Part shown: positions 1-10,544 of the stretch, in pieces
Layout: the number at the start of each line of letters is the position of its first letter
Numbering within the stretch: the stretch's first letter is position 1
NCBI RefSeq assembly: GCF_034190915.1
Contig: NW_026947499.1
Span: forward strand, 2,913,950 to 2,977,949
DNA: 64,000 nucleotides
Source of the DNA: Cavia porcellus
Lineage: Eukaryota; Chordata; Mammalia; Rodentia; Caviidae
Direction: 5' to 3'
Notes under the pieces: model-generated
The model's input: only the letters and a program-made list of their open reading frames with translations
Told to the model about the DNA's origin: nothing
Database searches by the model: none
Position numbers and translations under genes: made by a program

Positions 1-352
1 GCTTGGGCCCCGCGAGGCCTCCGCTCTGCCACCAGCCCTTTCTCGCTGGTGGACTTTCTCTATCTCTCTCTGTGCTTCTCTCTCGTGGCGGGAGAGGTAC
101 TCACTTTTATAGGGTAACAGTGGCCAATCAGTTTAAAGCGTGCGATGCGGGCTGATTGGCTAACATCAGTTGTTGCTAGGCAGACTATTCTATTGCGCGG
201 GCTGCTTATGTCGCCAGGGCAATCAGGGGGCAGGAAGCAGGCGCCAACTTGGCTCACTCGATGGGAGGGGTAATCTAGCTCGGGCTTTGCTCTTTTCTAC
301 AGGCCTCACGTCCGCCAAGTAAGGCGACCGGGCTCGGCCGCGGCTCCCAACA
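1..352 (-). repeat. 3' LTR of class II (betaretrovirus-like) provirus, cut by window edge
   Basis: This segment aligns without gaps to 2771-3122 (constant offset 2770) with 10 mismatches in 352 bases that I counted by eye, about 2.8 percent. The provirus reads on the minus strand, so its U3 begins at 352 with TGTTGGGAGCCG. About 78 bases of the U5 end, corresponding to 2693-2770, lie beyond position 1. A TATAAAA box is at 105-111 on the minus strand and CCAAT-type motifs lie near 124 and 153. The retained CpG content and low divergence suggest a fairly young insertion. The downstream target-site duplication is outside the window. Confidence 0.93.
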
Positions 353-362
353 TCTCCCCCTA
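353..362 (-). other. Polypurine tract of the provirus
   Basis: On the minus strand the bases immediately before the 3' LTR read a GGGGGAGA purine run followed directly by the TG of U3. This is the expected position and composition of the retroviral plus-strand primer and it fixes the LTR boundary at 352/353. Confidence 0.85.
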
Positions 363-764
363 TTTTATTTACTTTGAATGAATGTATGCATCGCAGCCCG
401 CCCTGGATCGAGTGCAGAGGCTTATGCCCTGTGTTGAGGCCCACCGTAGGCCCTTGGCTTGGACCCTGGTCGGCCGTCCCCGGGTCCACCAAGGCCTTGA
501 GACCCTCGTCCTTTTTCCAGGGCCAGGAGTGAACTGGACGGAACCTGGATGCACATAGGCATGCACTCATGCCCCTCCGTGTGATCCCCTCGAAGAGACA
601 TCTAGATCTGGGCAGATTCTAGTAATCCAGCGGCTTTCGTGCAGTATGGGGTAGGGCCTGGCTTAGGTTGAGTCGTGCTGGGGAGGCACGCTCTTACCCG
701 TCATTGACTCACCTACCCTGCTGTGTGGTGTCAATAGGGAAGGAGTGCGGAAGACCCGCCACAT
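363..764 (-). other. Provirus 3' untranslated segment between env tail and polypurine tract
   Basis: About 400 bases follow the env stop and precede the polypurine tract. Open frames here are short and overlap in several frames with no recognisable product, so I regard it as non-coding or deleted proviral sequence. The base composition, GC- and CpG-rich, matches the rest of the provirus. Confidence 0.6.
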
Positions 765-1013
765 CTAGACCCGGTCGTAGGCCAGTCGAGCAAGCCATGC
801 GTAAGCCTGGGGGTCATTGTGCCCATCACGGGCTGCTGCCAGGGCCGCCTGGGCAACCAGGCGTACTTGACGCCGGGCCGCCGCAAGGCGCCCATTAATA
901 AATGATGTGACCCATCGGAGCAAGCATGGTCCTATAAGCAGGAGCAAGAACAAGGAGCATAGAGGGCCTAACAAGGGTAGCACATAGGGGAGCAAGCCGT
1001 TCCAGGCCCCCAA
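765..1013 (-). pseudogene. env remnant: transmembrane subunit C-terminus
   Basis: An open frame of 82 codons has a hydrophobic stretch at residues 8-34, rich in Leu/Pro with a [11 protein letters not shown] core. An Arg-containing cytoplasmic tail of about 48 residues follows. This is the layout of the membrane anchor and tail of a betaretroviral Env transmembrane protein. The surface subunit, fusion peptide and heptad repeats are absent, so no fusion function remains. The Met used as the start is just the first in the open frame; in an intact provirus this would be internal. It lies directly after the integrase remnant and before the 3' LTR, which fits proviral order. The family call rests on the hydrophobic pattern plus context; the tail alone would not be diagnostic. 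Confidence 0.65.
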
Positions 1014-1049
1014 AAAGGGATTGTCCTGCAGTTCTTTTAGGGCTCATCT

Positions 1050-1245
1050 TGTTGTTGGGTCTGCGGTTGGCCTCTGGTGGAACAGGCCTGATCTTCAGTC
1101 CAGGGACTTGTCGCGTCAACCTCTCTGGGACCCACAGTGGTTCTCGTCCCGGTTCCTGCGGAAAGACACAAACCGCGCCTCGGTTCCAGCTAACCACCGG
1201 ATCCGGGCCCATCCATTGTAATGCCATAGATAACCGCGCCTTTGG
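1050..1245 (-). pseudogene. pol remnant: integrase C-terminal domain
   Basis: In the frame running through about 1240-1100 on the minus strand the translation contains [13 protein letters not shown], then VCVFPQ, then [11 protein letters not shown]. These match the order of conserved blocks in the DNA-binding C-terminal domain of betaretroviral integrases (W-x-GPDPV, VCVF, W-x-PERL-x-R). Protease, reverse transcriptase, RNase H and the catalytic integrase core are all missing. The remnant starts almost immediately after a G-run and SINE that separate it from the capsid remnant, so one large deletion has joined gag to the end of pol. The frame stays open into the env overlap region, as in related viruses where the pol end and env region lie close. 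It is non-functional. Confidence 0.8.
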
Positions 1246-1261
1246 AGGCAGGCCTTGGCTT

Positions 1262-1264
1262 CCC

Positions 1265-1272
<8 letters not shown>
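1262..1272 (-). repeat. Run of 11 C (G11 on provirus strand) at the gag/pol junction
   Basis: A pure homopolymer lies between the SINE poly(A) and the integrase remnant. It is not part of a normal SINE end and has no counterpart in the flanking coding remnants. Confidence 0.8.
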
Positions 1273-1297
<25 letters not shown>

Positions 1298-1374
1298 TCG
1301 GTACCAGGGATTGAACTCGCGATTACCTGCTTACAAGGCAGGCGCTTATGCCGCTGAGCTAAATCCCCAACCCC
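1273..1374 (-). mobile_element. ID/BC1-like tRNA-derived SINE inside the provirus
   Basis: On the minus strand it begins GGGGTTGGGGATTTAGCTCAG, the ID/BC1-type head with an A-box. A B-box-like CGAGTTCAATCC follows, then CCTGGTACCGAT and 24 A residues. The anticodon-stem region reads CTTGTAAGC and the T-arm TCGCGAGTTC, which resemble tRNA-Thr(TGT) more than the tRNA-Ala usual for ID elements. It has the same orientation as the provirus. I could not find a target-site duplication: the bases before the head (GAGGAAACAG) and after the tail (G11 then AAGCC) do not match. Confidence 0.88.
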
Positions 1375-1774
1375 TGTTTCCTCGACCGGCGTTTCTCTCA
1401 GCCTGCTCGGCAGAGAACTCTGCATACCATGCTCGCCAATCAAGATAACTACCCGAAGGAAGGCACGCCTTGGCCAGCTGCATCCAGTCACCCGGTGTAA
1501 GAGGCTGAGAGGCAAGATTCTCTAGCATAGCTATGGTATAAGGAGCTGTGGGCCCGAAGGTCGTGACAGCGCTTTTTAATTCTCTGATCTGTTTTATTTC
1601 AAACGGTTCCCAAACATTGCGCCCTTTGCCTGGGGCCATTTGCACAGGGTATACTCCATAAGGACCGTAATCTAGTCCTTGCATTGGTGGATCCCCTCCG
1701 GACCATTGTTCACCCTTCCATAACCGCCCATGAAAATACCGTCCGCCCCGCGGCGCGACGTCATAGGACGGCGG
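1375..1774 (-). pseudogene. gag remnant: capsid N-terminal region, truncated by SINE
   Basis: This reading frame is in phase with the upstream matrix ORF and separated from it only by a TGA. It starts with a PPSY motif (late-domain-like PPxY) near 1763-1774. It then contains WEPFEIKQIRELK, FGPTAPYT, MLENLAS, LTPGDW and [13 protein letters not shown], a block order typical of the N-terminal domain of betaretroviral capsid. The frame runs into the SINE at 1374, where the remaining capsid, the major homology region and the nucleocapsid zinc knuckles are lost. An internal ATG at 1684 gives the longest Met-initiated frame, but the real protein would have entered from the matrix side. It is non-functional. 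Confidence 0.85.
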
Positions 1775-2482
1775 TCACGACAGAGTGGAACGGGGCGTCA
1801 CTTCCTGTGCCGGCTGAGAGAAGGGAGGGTTCCCTGTAGCGGCCTCTCGGCGGGGAGCCGCTTCTGGAAAAGAGCTCCAGGGCGGAGCGGATGGCTCTCT
1901 ATCTCCTCTCTGCCCGAGGCTGCTCGGGGGTCCTTTCTCCTCTCTCTGCTTTTCTCGAGCGGCACACGCACACAATTCGCGGCGCAACTCGGCATAGGGG
2001 TTCCGGGCCTCTCGGCTTCCTGCCCCACCTTCTAGTTCCTCCTCGCTATCTGAGTCGGAGGACTCTAGAGCTTGGGTGTCCTCTATCTTTCCCTGGATCT
2101 TTTCCCCCTGGATAGACCCCTCCCGAGAGCATTCCGATTTTGCCTGCTCAAAAGCCTTGCGTGCGTCCATGATTTTCGCGTCTCTAACTGCTGACGGGAA
2201 CCCCTTCCCCTCCCCTTCAAGGCACGCATGTATCATTTCCCACAGGGGGCGAATAGCCGGTGAAATATCGCCTCCCAATTCCGCCGAGGCGAGGTCCCCG
2301 CCTAACTTCTCCCATGACGGCAGGTTTAAATGCCCTGTGGGTAAAAACCAGGGAGCCAACCTATCTACCTCTGCTATGAATAGTTCCAGTGTTTTTTGAC
2401 CTACCCTGAGGTCTCTAGCTTTTAAAAGCTTTCTAAGGGCCTTTACCAAGGGCCGCGCCTCCGCGCTCGGTAAATTACCCAT
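1775..2482 (-). pseudogene. gag remnant: matrix and pre-capsid region
   Basis: An open frame of 235 codons starts with MGNLPSAEA, giving an N-terminal Met-Gly suitable for myristoylation and membrane targeting of Gag. The first roughly 110 residues have the helical, Trp-containing character of betaretroviral matrix, including PWFLPTGHLNLPSWEKLG. A linker follows with an acidic cluster (SDSDSEEELEGG, about residues 140-155) and a basic, Pro-rich end. The ATG lies about 190 bases downstream of the primer-binding site, the usual gag position. The frame ends in TGA at 1775-1777, and the same frame continues as capsid. A C-to-T change at a CpG Arg codon is a simple explanation, which I infer. The product would be only a truncated Gag. 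Confidence 0.85.
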
Positions 2483-2672
2483 CTCTAACCTCTAAGGGCT
2501 GTAACTCACCGCGTGTGACTTAAAGAACCCGTCACCTACGCGTGAGCCTGAGGGGAGTCTAAAAGCCCTGTAGGTGCACGCCACCCAGAGCCCAGGCTTA
2601 TCCCCCACTCACCTGTCTGGCAGCACCACGCTGGAGCGTTGCACACCACCGCCGCGTCTCGGGGTTGATCAG
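2483..2672 (-). other. Provirus 5' leader
   Basis: About 190 bases lie between the primer-binding site and the gag ATG. This is where a packaging signal and splice donor would be expected. I cannot identify either with confidence from sequence alone. Confidence 0.6.
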
Positions 2673-2690
2673 TCCCCGTACGGGCCACCA
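2673..2690 (-). other. Primer-binding site complementary to tRNA-Ile(AAT) 3' end
   Basis: The plus strand reads TCCCCGTACGGGCCACCA. This equals the 3' 18 bases of mature tRNA-Ile(AAT) (T-stem end, acceptor stem GGGCCA, added CCA) as I recall that tRNA. On the minus strand it starts TGG two bases after the LTR end, the correct spacing. The tRNA match is from memory but covers all 18 positions. Class II elements more often use tRNA-Lys or, in IAPs, tRNA-Phe. Confidence 0.85.
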
Positions 2691-2757
2691 GATGTCGGTG
2701 TCGCTCCCGGCTGGCAGGAAAAACACACGACAGATTCTGACGGTGTGCAACCTTGTC

Positions 2758-2763
2758 TTTATT
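2758..2763 (-). terminator. LTR polyadenylation signal AATAAA
   Basis: The hexamer reads AATAAA on the minus strand, about 110 bases downstream of the TATA box, within the LTR. The equivalent site in the 3' LTR falls outside the window. Confidence 0.75.
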
Positions 2764-2874
2764 TGTCTCCGCGTGGGCCCCGCGAGGCCTCCGCTCTGCC
2801 ACCAGCCCTTTCTTGCCGGTGGACTTTCTCTATCTCTCTCTGTGCTTCTCTCTCGTGGCGGGAGAGGCATTTAC

Positions 2875-2881
2875 TTTTATA
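2875..2881 (-). promoter_or_regulatory. LTR TATA box
   Basis: TATAAAA on the minus strand in the context CCTATAAAAGT, in the middle of the LTR. The same box is present in the 3' LTR at 105-111. CCAAT-type motifs (CCAATCA, GATTGGC) lie just upstream, in U3. Confidence 0.7.
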
Positions 2882-3334
2882 GGGTAACAGGGGCCAATCA
2901 GTTTAAAGCGCGCGATGCGGGCTGATTGGCTAACATCAGTTGTTGCTAGGCAGACTATTCTATTGCGTGGGCTGCTTACGTCGCCAGGGCAATCAGGGGG
3001 CAGGAAGCAGGCGCCAACTTGGCTCACTCGATGGGAGGGGTAATCTAGCTCGGGCTTTGCTCTTTTCTACAGGCCTCACGTCCGCCAAGTAAGGCGACCG
3101 GGCTCGGCCGCGGCTCCCAACAAGCCAGCATAGCAGCGAGATTTCCCGGGGGATCAGGGGGACAGGGGGACTCTTTCATAGACCCTATTCCCGCCCCTCA
3201 TCCGGTGGATTTGTATATAAATGCACCTGCCAGTGGGGTAAGAACGTGGCTAGGAGTCAGTGAACTGCTCCATCCTCCCTTCTCAAAATGAAAATTGCAT
3301 CCCTGGGAAGTAACAAGGTGTCCTCCTTGGAAAC

Positions 3335-3465
3335 TGTGTATATTCAGTCAGTTACACAAACACTGCCTGAGTCCCTACAGACTGTCAGGCACCAAGCCCA
3401 CTGACACAAATGGAACCAGAAATGGGGAAGGCATGGCTTCGTCCTCAAACAGGCTGATCAAGTGA
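3335..3465 (+). repeat. L2-like LINE fragment
   Basis: The text around ACACAAACACTGCCTGAGTC and TGTCAGGCACCAAGC follows the common L2 3'-end pattern (a tract ending in a 'gtgccaggcactg'-type block). It is highly diverged. Confidence 0.4.
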
Positions 3466-5420
3466 TCTTAAGAGTGAAAGAAAAGAAAAACAGTCAGTGG
3501 TGTCTGGGACTCCTGAGCCAAGGTGTCTGGAATATCAAAGAAAAGGACGCAGGAAAATGTGACTGGTGATCAGAGCAGGGGTTTGCATTACTAACATCAA
3601 CAAGTTTACATAAAAGATAGACTTCAATCCAGTTAGTGGAGAGGATTTGAAAAGTTCCCAACAGCAAAAAAGTGATCAACACTGTGCTGATTCTCAAATC
3701 TGACCATTGTGCACTGTATGCATATATAAAAGTATGACATTTTGACCTATCAATATCTACAGTTCAGTAGTGGTAAAGAACTGGAGAGTTGTACTGCAAA
3801 CAAACAAACAAACAAACAAAAGCCTGGCCAGAGCAGGGTTCTCTGACTGTTTTTGCAGAAACCCACATTGCTCAAGAACTCTTGTGATAAAGAGATCCAA
3901 CACGCCGGAGCTTCCCTTCCTTCCCTGGACTCCACAGGCAGCTGTGCTGGTCACTGTTTACAGTGCAGTGTGGTGGGCATGGGGCTGTGTTCTAAGTTTG
4001 GCTCATGAGCTAAAAATAACCAAGAGCAAAACAATCCATGAAAACTCAGACAGCCACACACTGAAGAAAAGACAGGCACAGCCTATCCCAGTCCCCCTTG
4101 TATCCACAAGGCCAGGCCAGCCAGCCCTTCCTCCAGGTGTAGACTAGGGCCTGGGCTGAGAAACAGCTGACGCAGGGTCGGCAACAAATTGTCCCCAAAC
4201 CATCATCTCAAATACTAGGATCACAGTGTGGGGAGAGGACATGTCAGGAGTACCTGGTGACTGTGACCCACAGAGGAGGTGGTGGGTCCTCATCCGTCAA
4301 CCCAAAGTCAATAAAGACTCTCCCTTTGAGTTTGGGAATGCTTTCCCCAAATACTGAAATAATTCATGCTTCCTCCTCTCCCTCCTCTTCTCTTCGTTCT
4401 CCTTTCTTCCTCAGTCCTTCTTCCAACCTGCTTTTGTGAGTAACAGTGTACTGTTGGCCTTCCTAGAAGTTAAGTGTGTAAAGGTTTCCAGCCTACTGCA
4501 CTTTCTATTCTTATGTATGACCTCACATTAGGGAAAATCTCTGCTGCTTGAAACCCTTCCAAAGCCACTGCTGCAGTGTAATTTCTTCTTTTTACTTTTG
4601 GAGGTGTGGAATCCCCTGAAGTTGGGTGACTGATCATGGTTCCCTTCCCTTAGCCCTGCCAAATGGTGTCACCTACCCCCGATTTCATCATTTAGACTCA
4701 GTGATCTGTCACTTCTGTTCTGGGGTTGTTATTTACTGTAGCCATTATCCAGTACCTACCTGCTTTGGGGGGTCAGTGCTTAAGCTAATGCTCAGTAACA
4801 CAAGGCTTATGGATGTTGGGAGGGTACACATGAGCTGTGTCATTTCCTCAGTGATGCTTCAGAGGAACACATGAAACACACTGTCACCACAGGGAAACTT
4901 CTTACCACCCACTGGGAGCTGGCATCTGGGCCCCCGCTTTCAGGCATGTTCTACACAAAAGTCCAAATCCCAGAGGGAAAGCAGGTGGCCAGCACAAAGC
5001 ATGTGGCCTGTAGCAACAACTCTAATCAAAGCAGCTCCCCTTATCAAGGGGGATGGTGGGGACTGTTCCCAGATCCAAAGTCCCAGATGCCAGCCAACCT
5101 TGTATAGCCTTGTCAGTAGCTTTTTAAAGGAAATATTTACTGGTCCTCCACAAAGAGGGAACCTGATGGTGGCAATGTGGAGGAGTCTAGACTAGGGGGG
5201 AACCTTGGAGTGGGGTGTGGTGGGTGCGAAATGGGGGTGATCAAACACCAGGGTGATGTCTTTTGTACTAGTGGGAAGCAGGAATTTGGAGGGGCCCTCA
5301 GGGAAAGCCTTTGTGCTCTGGCATGAGGGAGGAAGCAGCCAGGCTGTGGGGCCTCTTCCTGCCTGACCCCTCCTAGCACACAAAGAGAGCTACCCTCCCT
5401 CACCTGTTCACACACTGAAG

Positions 5421-5432
5421 TACACACACACA

Positions 5433-5473
<41 letters not shown>

Positions 5474-5486
5474 ACACACACACACC
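5421..5486. repeat. (CA)n microsatellite
   Basis: Nearly pure CA repeats with two TA interruptions. Confidence 0.95.
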
Positions 5487-7465
5487 TACACATGGCCTTC
5501 ATCCCAGGACAACTGTGCAGTGAACATTTCATGGCTCAAATAAGGATCAAAATTCATCAAAGGCAGTGATAATTATTAAGCTGAGAGTATACAAAGACTC
5601 TTCCTAAAGGTGGAAGGTTCAGCAAGGAAGAGAAATGAGTAAGTTTAATCACCATGAACCCATTTCAGCAGGACTGGACTTACTAGCATGCAGGTCAAAT
5701 CCTCAAGATTTAAGGGTAAAGACTCTTTGGGACTGACACCAGTAAAGACCCCTTGAACATAGAACTAACACTGGCTGATTAATTGCTGTTCCATACATTG
5801 CTGAAATCAGTTGGTTCTTGAGGGTGGTGCAGATCACCTGCTGAAAAGTCAAGGAGGAGAGGAAGGGATGGTGATTTAAAAGAGTGATCTGCAGCATGTT
5901 TGGTGCCAGGGATGAATTTTGTGGATGAAACCTTTCTTTCATGGGTGTGTGTGGGTGTGGGGATGGTTTCGGGGGTGACAAAAAGGACCCAGAGCCTAGA
6001 TCCCTGAGATGCCTGTGCAGGTCAGCGTAGGGCTCTTGCTCCTCTGAGAACCTAAAGGAAGTGGGACTTAGGCCATCATGGAGCTATGGGGAGCAACTGT
6101 AAATATAGATGAAGCTCTGTTCCCTTGTCACTCCTCAGCTCCTGCTGGGCAGCCCATGCCTATCAGGTCCCAGACTGGCACCCATGCACAGCCCAGGATT
6201 AGGAACCCTTGGTTTAGAGGATAGTAGACCCATGCTCCATTTCTTCTCACTGGATTTGCACTGACTCAGCCTTAGATTTTTCCAAAATCTTCTGATCCAA
6301 CAGGGTGGAGCATCCCAGGTAGGAGGAGAGGAGCAGGTGGATGTTTGGACAGAGCCAGGACCAGAGAGGAGGCGTGACCTCAAATAGGGAGTGGGGAATG
6401 CGGGTGTCTGAAGCTGAGCCCCGAGCATCTAGTCCTGATACTGCTTTGGCATCCCTGACTCAGCCCTTAATGTCACCTTTTCTTGCCTTCTCAGGAAAGA
6501 TGTCCAGGTTCAAGGGGCCCTGTGGGGGAAGGTGCCCTGTGTCCCACCCAGCCCTGCCATAAGGCCAGTGAGCTTTACTTAGTTCATAAAACAACTTACA
6601 GTGGTAAACATTTGAATGCTTCTAGCTCCTACATACTGATAGCTCAGACAGGGCATCTGGCTATTTTAATATTAACCACCTAATTATTTTAATATATTTA
6701 AGTTTCTAATTTAAATATATTATATTATATATTATAATCTGAATAGTGACTTCTGACTGATGGCCATAAAATTTGATGGAGCAGTATCTGAAAGTTTCTT
6801 AAAAGTCTAAGGGAAAAATCAATTTACGCCGTGCAGAGGTTCAGTAGGTGCACGGAAGCCTGTGTCAGGTCAGTGAAGTCTATTTGTGTCATTGCGTTGG
6901 ATGCAGCTGACTGCATGCTGTCTGGATTCGCCGCATATGTGGAAAGTAGATGGGGTGACCCATGGGGTGTGCAGGCAAGTTCTGGCAGACATCACTGGTG
7001 TAAATGAGCTGTCCATGGTAGGAGAATTCCTCAGGACAAGCGCTGGCCTGTGGGTTCCTTTTCTAAACAATATCGTCAAGGGCTGAGATTTGAGGATCAG
7101 ACTGCAGTGCTCACCCGGCTCCCATGGCAGGCAAGAATCCAGGATAGGACTTGAGATCAGGGTGGTGCTGGGCTGGCTGGAAGGGCCCTCCTGAGTTTGG
7201 TGCTGGATTGTGGTGTGGGCTGGGAGGGATCCCTGTGTGCCATGTGTGTGGAGACACAGTGCTCTGAGGGATCCTCATCCAGAGCAGAACAGGCTGTTTC
7301 CAAGGAGGAGAGGGTTGTGTGAGTACAGAGAGGTAGACATGAACTCGGCTCTCTGCAGGCAGCAAGTGCTTGGTTCAAGCTGTCAGTCACCCTCTTGGTT
7401 GATGAGTAGGAATGTGGTGATTTATACATTTTTGAAATTCTGCTGTGTTATGTGCTTTAAGTTGA

Positions 7466-9389
<1,924 letters not shown>

Positions 9390-9992
9390 AGACTACAGCT
9401 TGGCAGAAAACATGTAAATTAAAACTATGGTAAGTCTTTTGGTATAGCATAAGAAATCATTTTCAGAAGATATGCCTCACATTGTTAGCTAGACATCAAA
9501 CAGTTTTAACTCGATAAAAATTAAAAAGTATTTTTGAAGGTTATAAAAAATTAAGCGATATTCAAGAAGACAGCAGAAAGTATTTGTAAACCACATACAT
9601 AACTGAAAACTTACATCCAAGATAGAAAAAAACTCAAAAACTTCCATGGAAAGTAGCAAAAACAAAAGGACTCAAAAATAGATGAAAATAAATATAGAGA
9701 GAGAAGAGAAAGAGAGGGGGGGGCAAAGAGAGATAAGGGTAACAAACACATGAGTGTTCAATATCATTACTCTCCCAGGAAATGCAAGCTAAAGGCACAG
9801 TAATATGTGGCTGCAACCTATCACAATGGCTGTGATAAATACGGTGACATCAGCGCACACAGTGAGGATGCAGGTGATGTGGATTTCTGTTCAATCACAG
9901 CAGGTAATGTGAAAAGCTGGGACTATAAGGAAATGCTTTGGAAAGCTTTACAAAAAACAAAACACTGATCATTCAAGCAAGGAACAGTCATG
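9390..9992 (+). mobile_element. Old L1 fragment (ORF2 3' region), sense
   Basis: The order of phrases matches the end of mammalian L1 ORF2 DNA: text around 'ttcaatatcattactc..aggaaatgcaagct', then 'atcacaatggctgtgataaa', then 'gtgaggatgcaggtgatgtgga'. In a typical L1 these are 'caacatcactaatcatcagggaaatgcaaat', 'agaatggctattatcaaa' and 'gaggatgtggagaa'. No open frame survives. It is interrupted or ended by the retroposon at 10008. Confidence 0.6.
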
Positions 9993-10007
9993 CTCAGTGA
10001 GAATTTT
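9993..10007. repeat. Left target-site duplication (15 bp)
   Basis: CTCAGTGAGAATTTT, identical to 10530-10544. It flanks the 522-bp insertion. Confidence 0.85.
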
Positions 10008-10529
10008 TTTAAATTTTATTTTAAAGACATTAAGACAAAAGAGGACAGAACAGATCAGAACAGAACAATGTAAGCAACACAGCACTTCACAACAAGACCG
10101 CTGGATATTAACAGTAGCTACCATAGTGTCTGTTTCTTTGAAGTATGAGCATACCTTCACATACAATAATATCAAACATAACAAAAGAGTATAAAACCAT
10201 TCAAAAGAATGAAAGTATTCCAGGGTATTCAGAACCAAATCACAGAAAATGAACAATGGCTGCTATATTGTCTCATTTTCCATATGAAATTTGTTTATAT
10301 GCTCACACATGTTAAAATCCAATAAGACACAACATGATAAAACCAAAGGAAACAGAAGAACAAAAGCATAGAAGGACTTCAATGCAAGATGATATTAAGT
10401 CAGCACGGCTGCAGTACTGTCTTGTTTTCTTCAAAATAGCTGCTCATAACATCATATATGATAAAATAAAACAAAACATAATAAAACCATTCTAACTAAT
10501 GAATGAAAGCATTACAAGGCTTCAAAGCA
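10008..10529 (-). mobile_element. Unrecognised retroposed RNA made of three diverged ~145-bp repeats
   Basis: The insertion is flanked by perfect 15-bp duplications. The right copy ends TTTT and is followed by AA, the L1 endonuclease TTTT/AA site expected for a minus-oriented insertion. Its left end is T-rich (A-rich 3' tail with an AATAAA on the minus strand). Internally, three units recur with corresponding TGTCT motifs at 10127, 10269 and 10418 (spacing 142 and 149), each followed by a TTTC segment and, farther on, a block containing ATAAAACC. On the minus strand each unit contains GGTTTTAT..., a TTATG-like core, AAGAAAACA/AGACA and a GCAGCC-like segment. No long open frame exists. The source looks like a non-coding, tandem-repeat-containing polyadenylated transcript; I do not recognise it. 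Confidence 0.72.
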
Positions 10530-10544
10530 CTCAGTGAGAATTTT
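10530..10544. repeat. Right target-site duplication (15 bp)
   Basis: An identical copy of 9993-10007. The following AAAGC completes an L1-type TTTT/AA cleavage site. Confidence 0.85.

Larger units (their letters stand above)
2693..3122 (-). repeat. 5' LTR of the provirus (complete, 430 bp)
   Basis: The element is bounded by TGT...ACA inverted ends. It begins (minus strand) TGTTGGGAGCCGCGG at 3122, a start shared with IAP-type LTRs, and ends GCGACACCGACA at 2693, next to the primer-binding site. A TATAAAA box lies at 2875-2881 and an AATAAA poly(A) signal at 2758-2763, giving a short R between them. The flank beyond 3122 starts AGCCAG, which should be the 6-bp target duplication; the partner copy is outside the window. 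Confidence 0.93.

Noticed and set aside
60..257. 65-codon minus-strand ORF repeated at 2830-3027
   Set aside because: Both copies lie inside the paired LTRs. The duplication reflects the LTRs, not a conserved gene.
1300..1374. Possible tRNA gene (A- and B-box present)
   Set aside because: A poly(A) tail and mispaired acceptor show it is a SINE. The same applies at 31667 and 46126.
1021..1448. Plus-strand ORFs across the poly(T) and SINE
   Set aside because: They are antisense shadows of proviral pol and of the SINE; the Phe run is the poly(A) read in reverse.
2673..2690. tRNA-Ile fragment as a tRNA gene
   Set aside because: Only 18 bases match, exactly at the primer-binding position.
5137..5532. 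Cys/Val-rich ORF
   Set aside because: It is a translation of the CA microsatellite.
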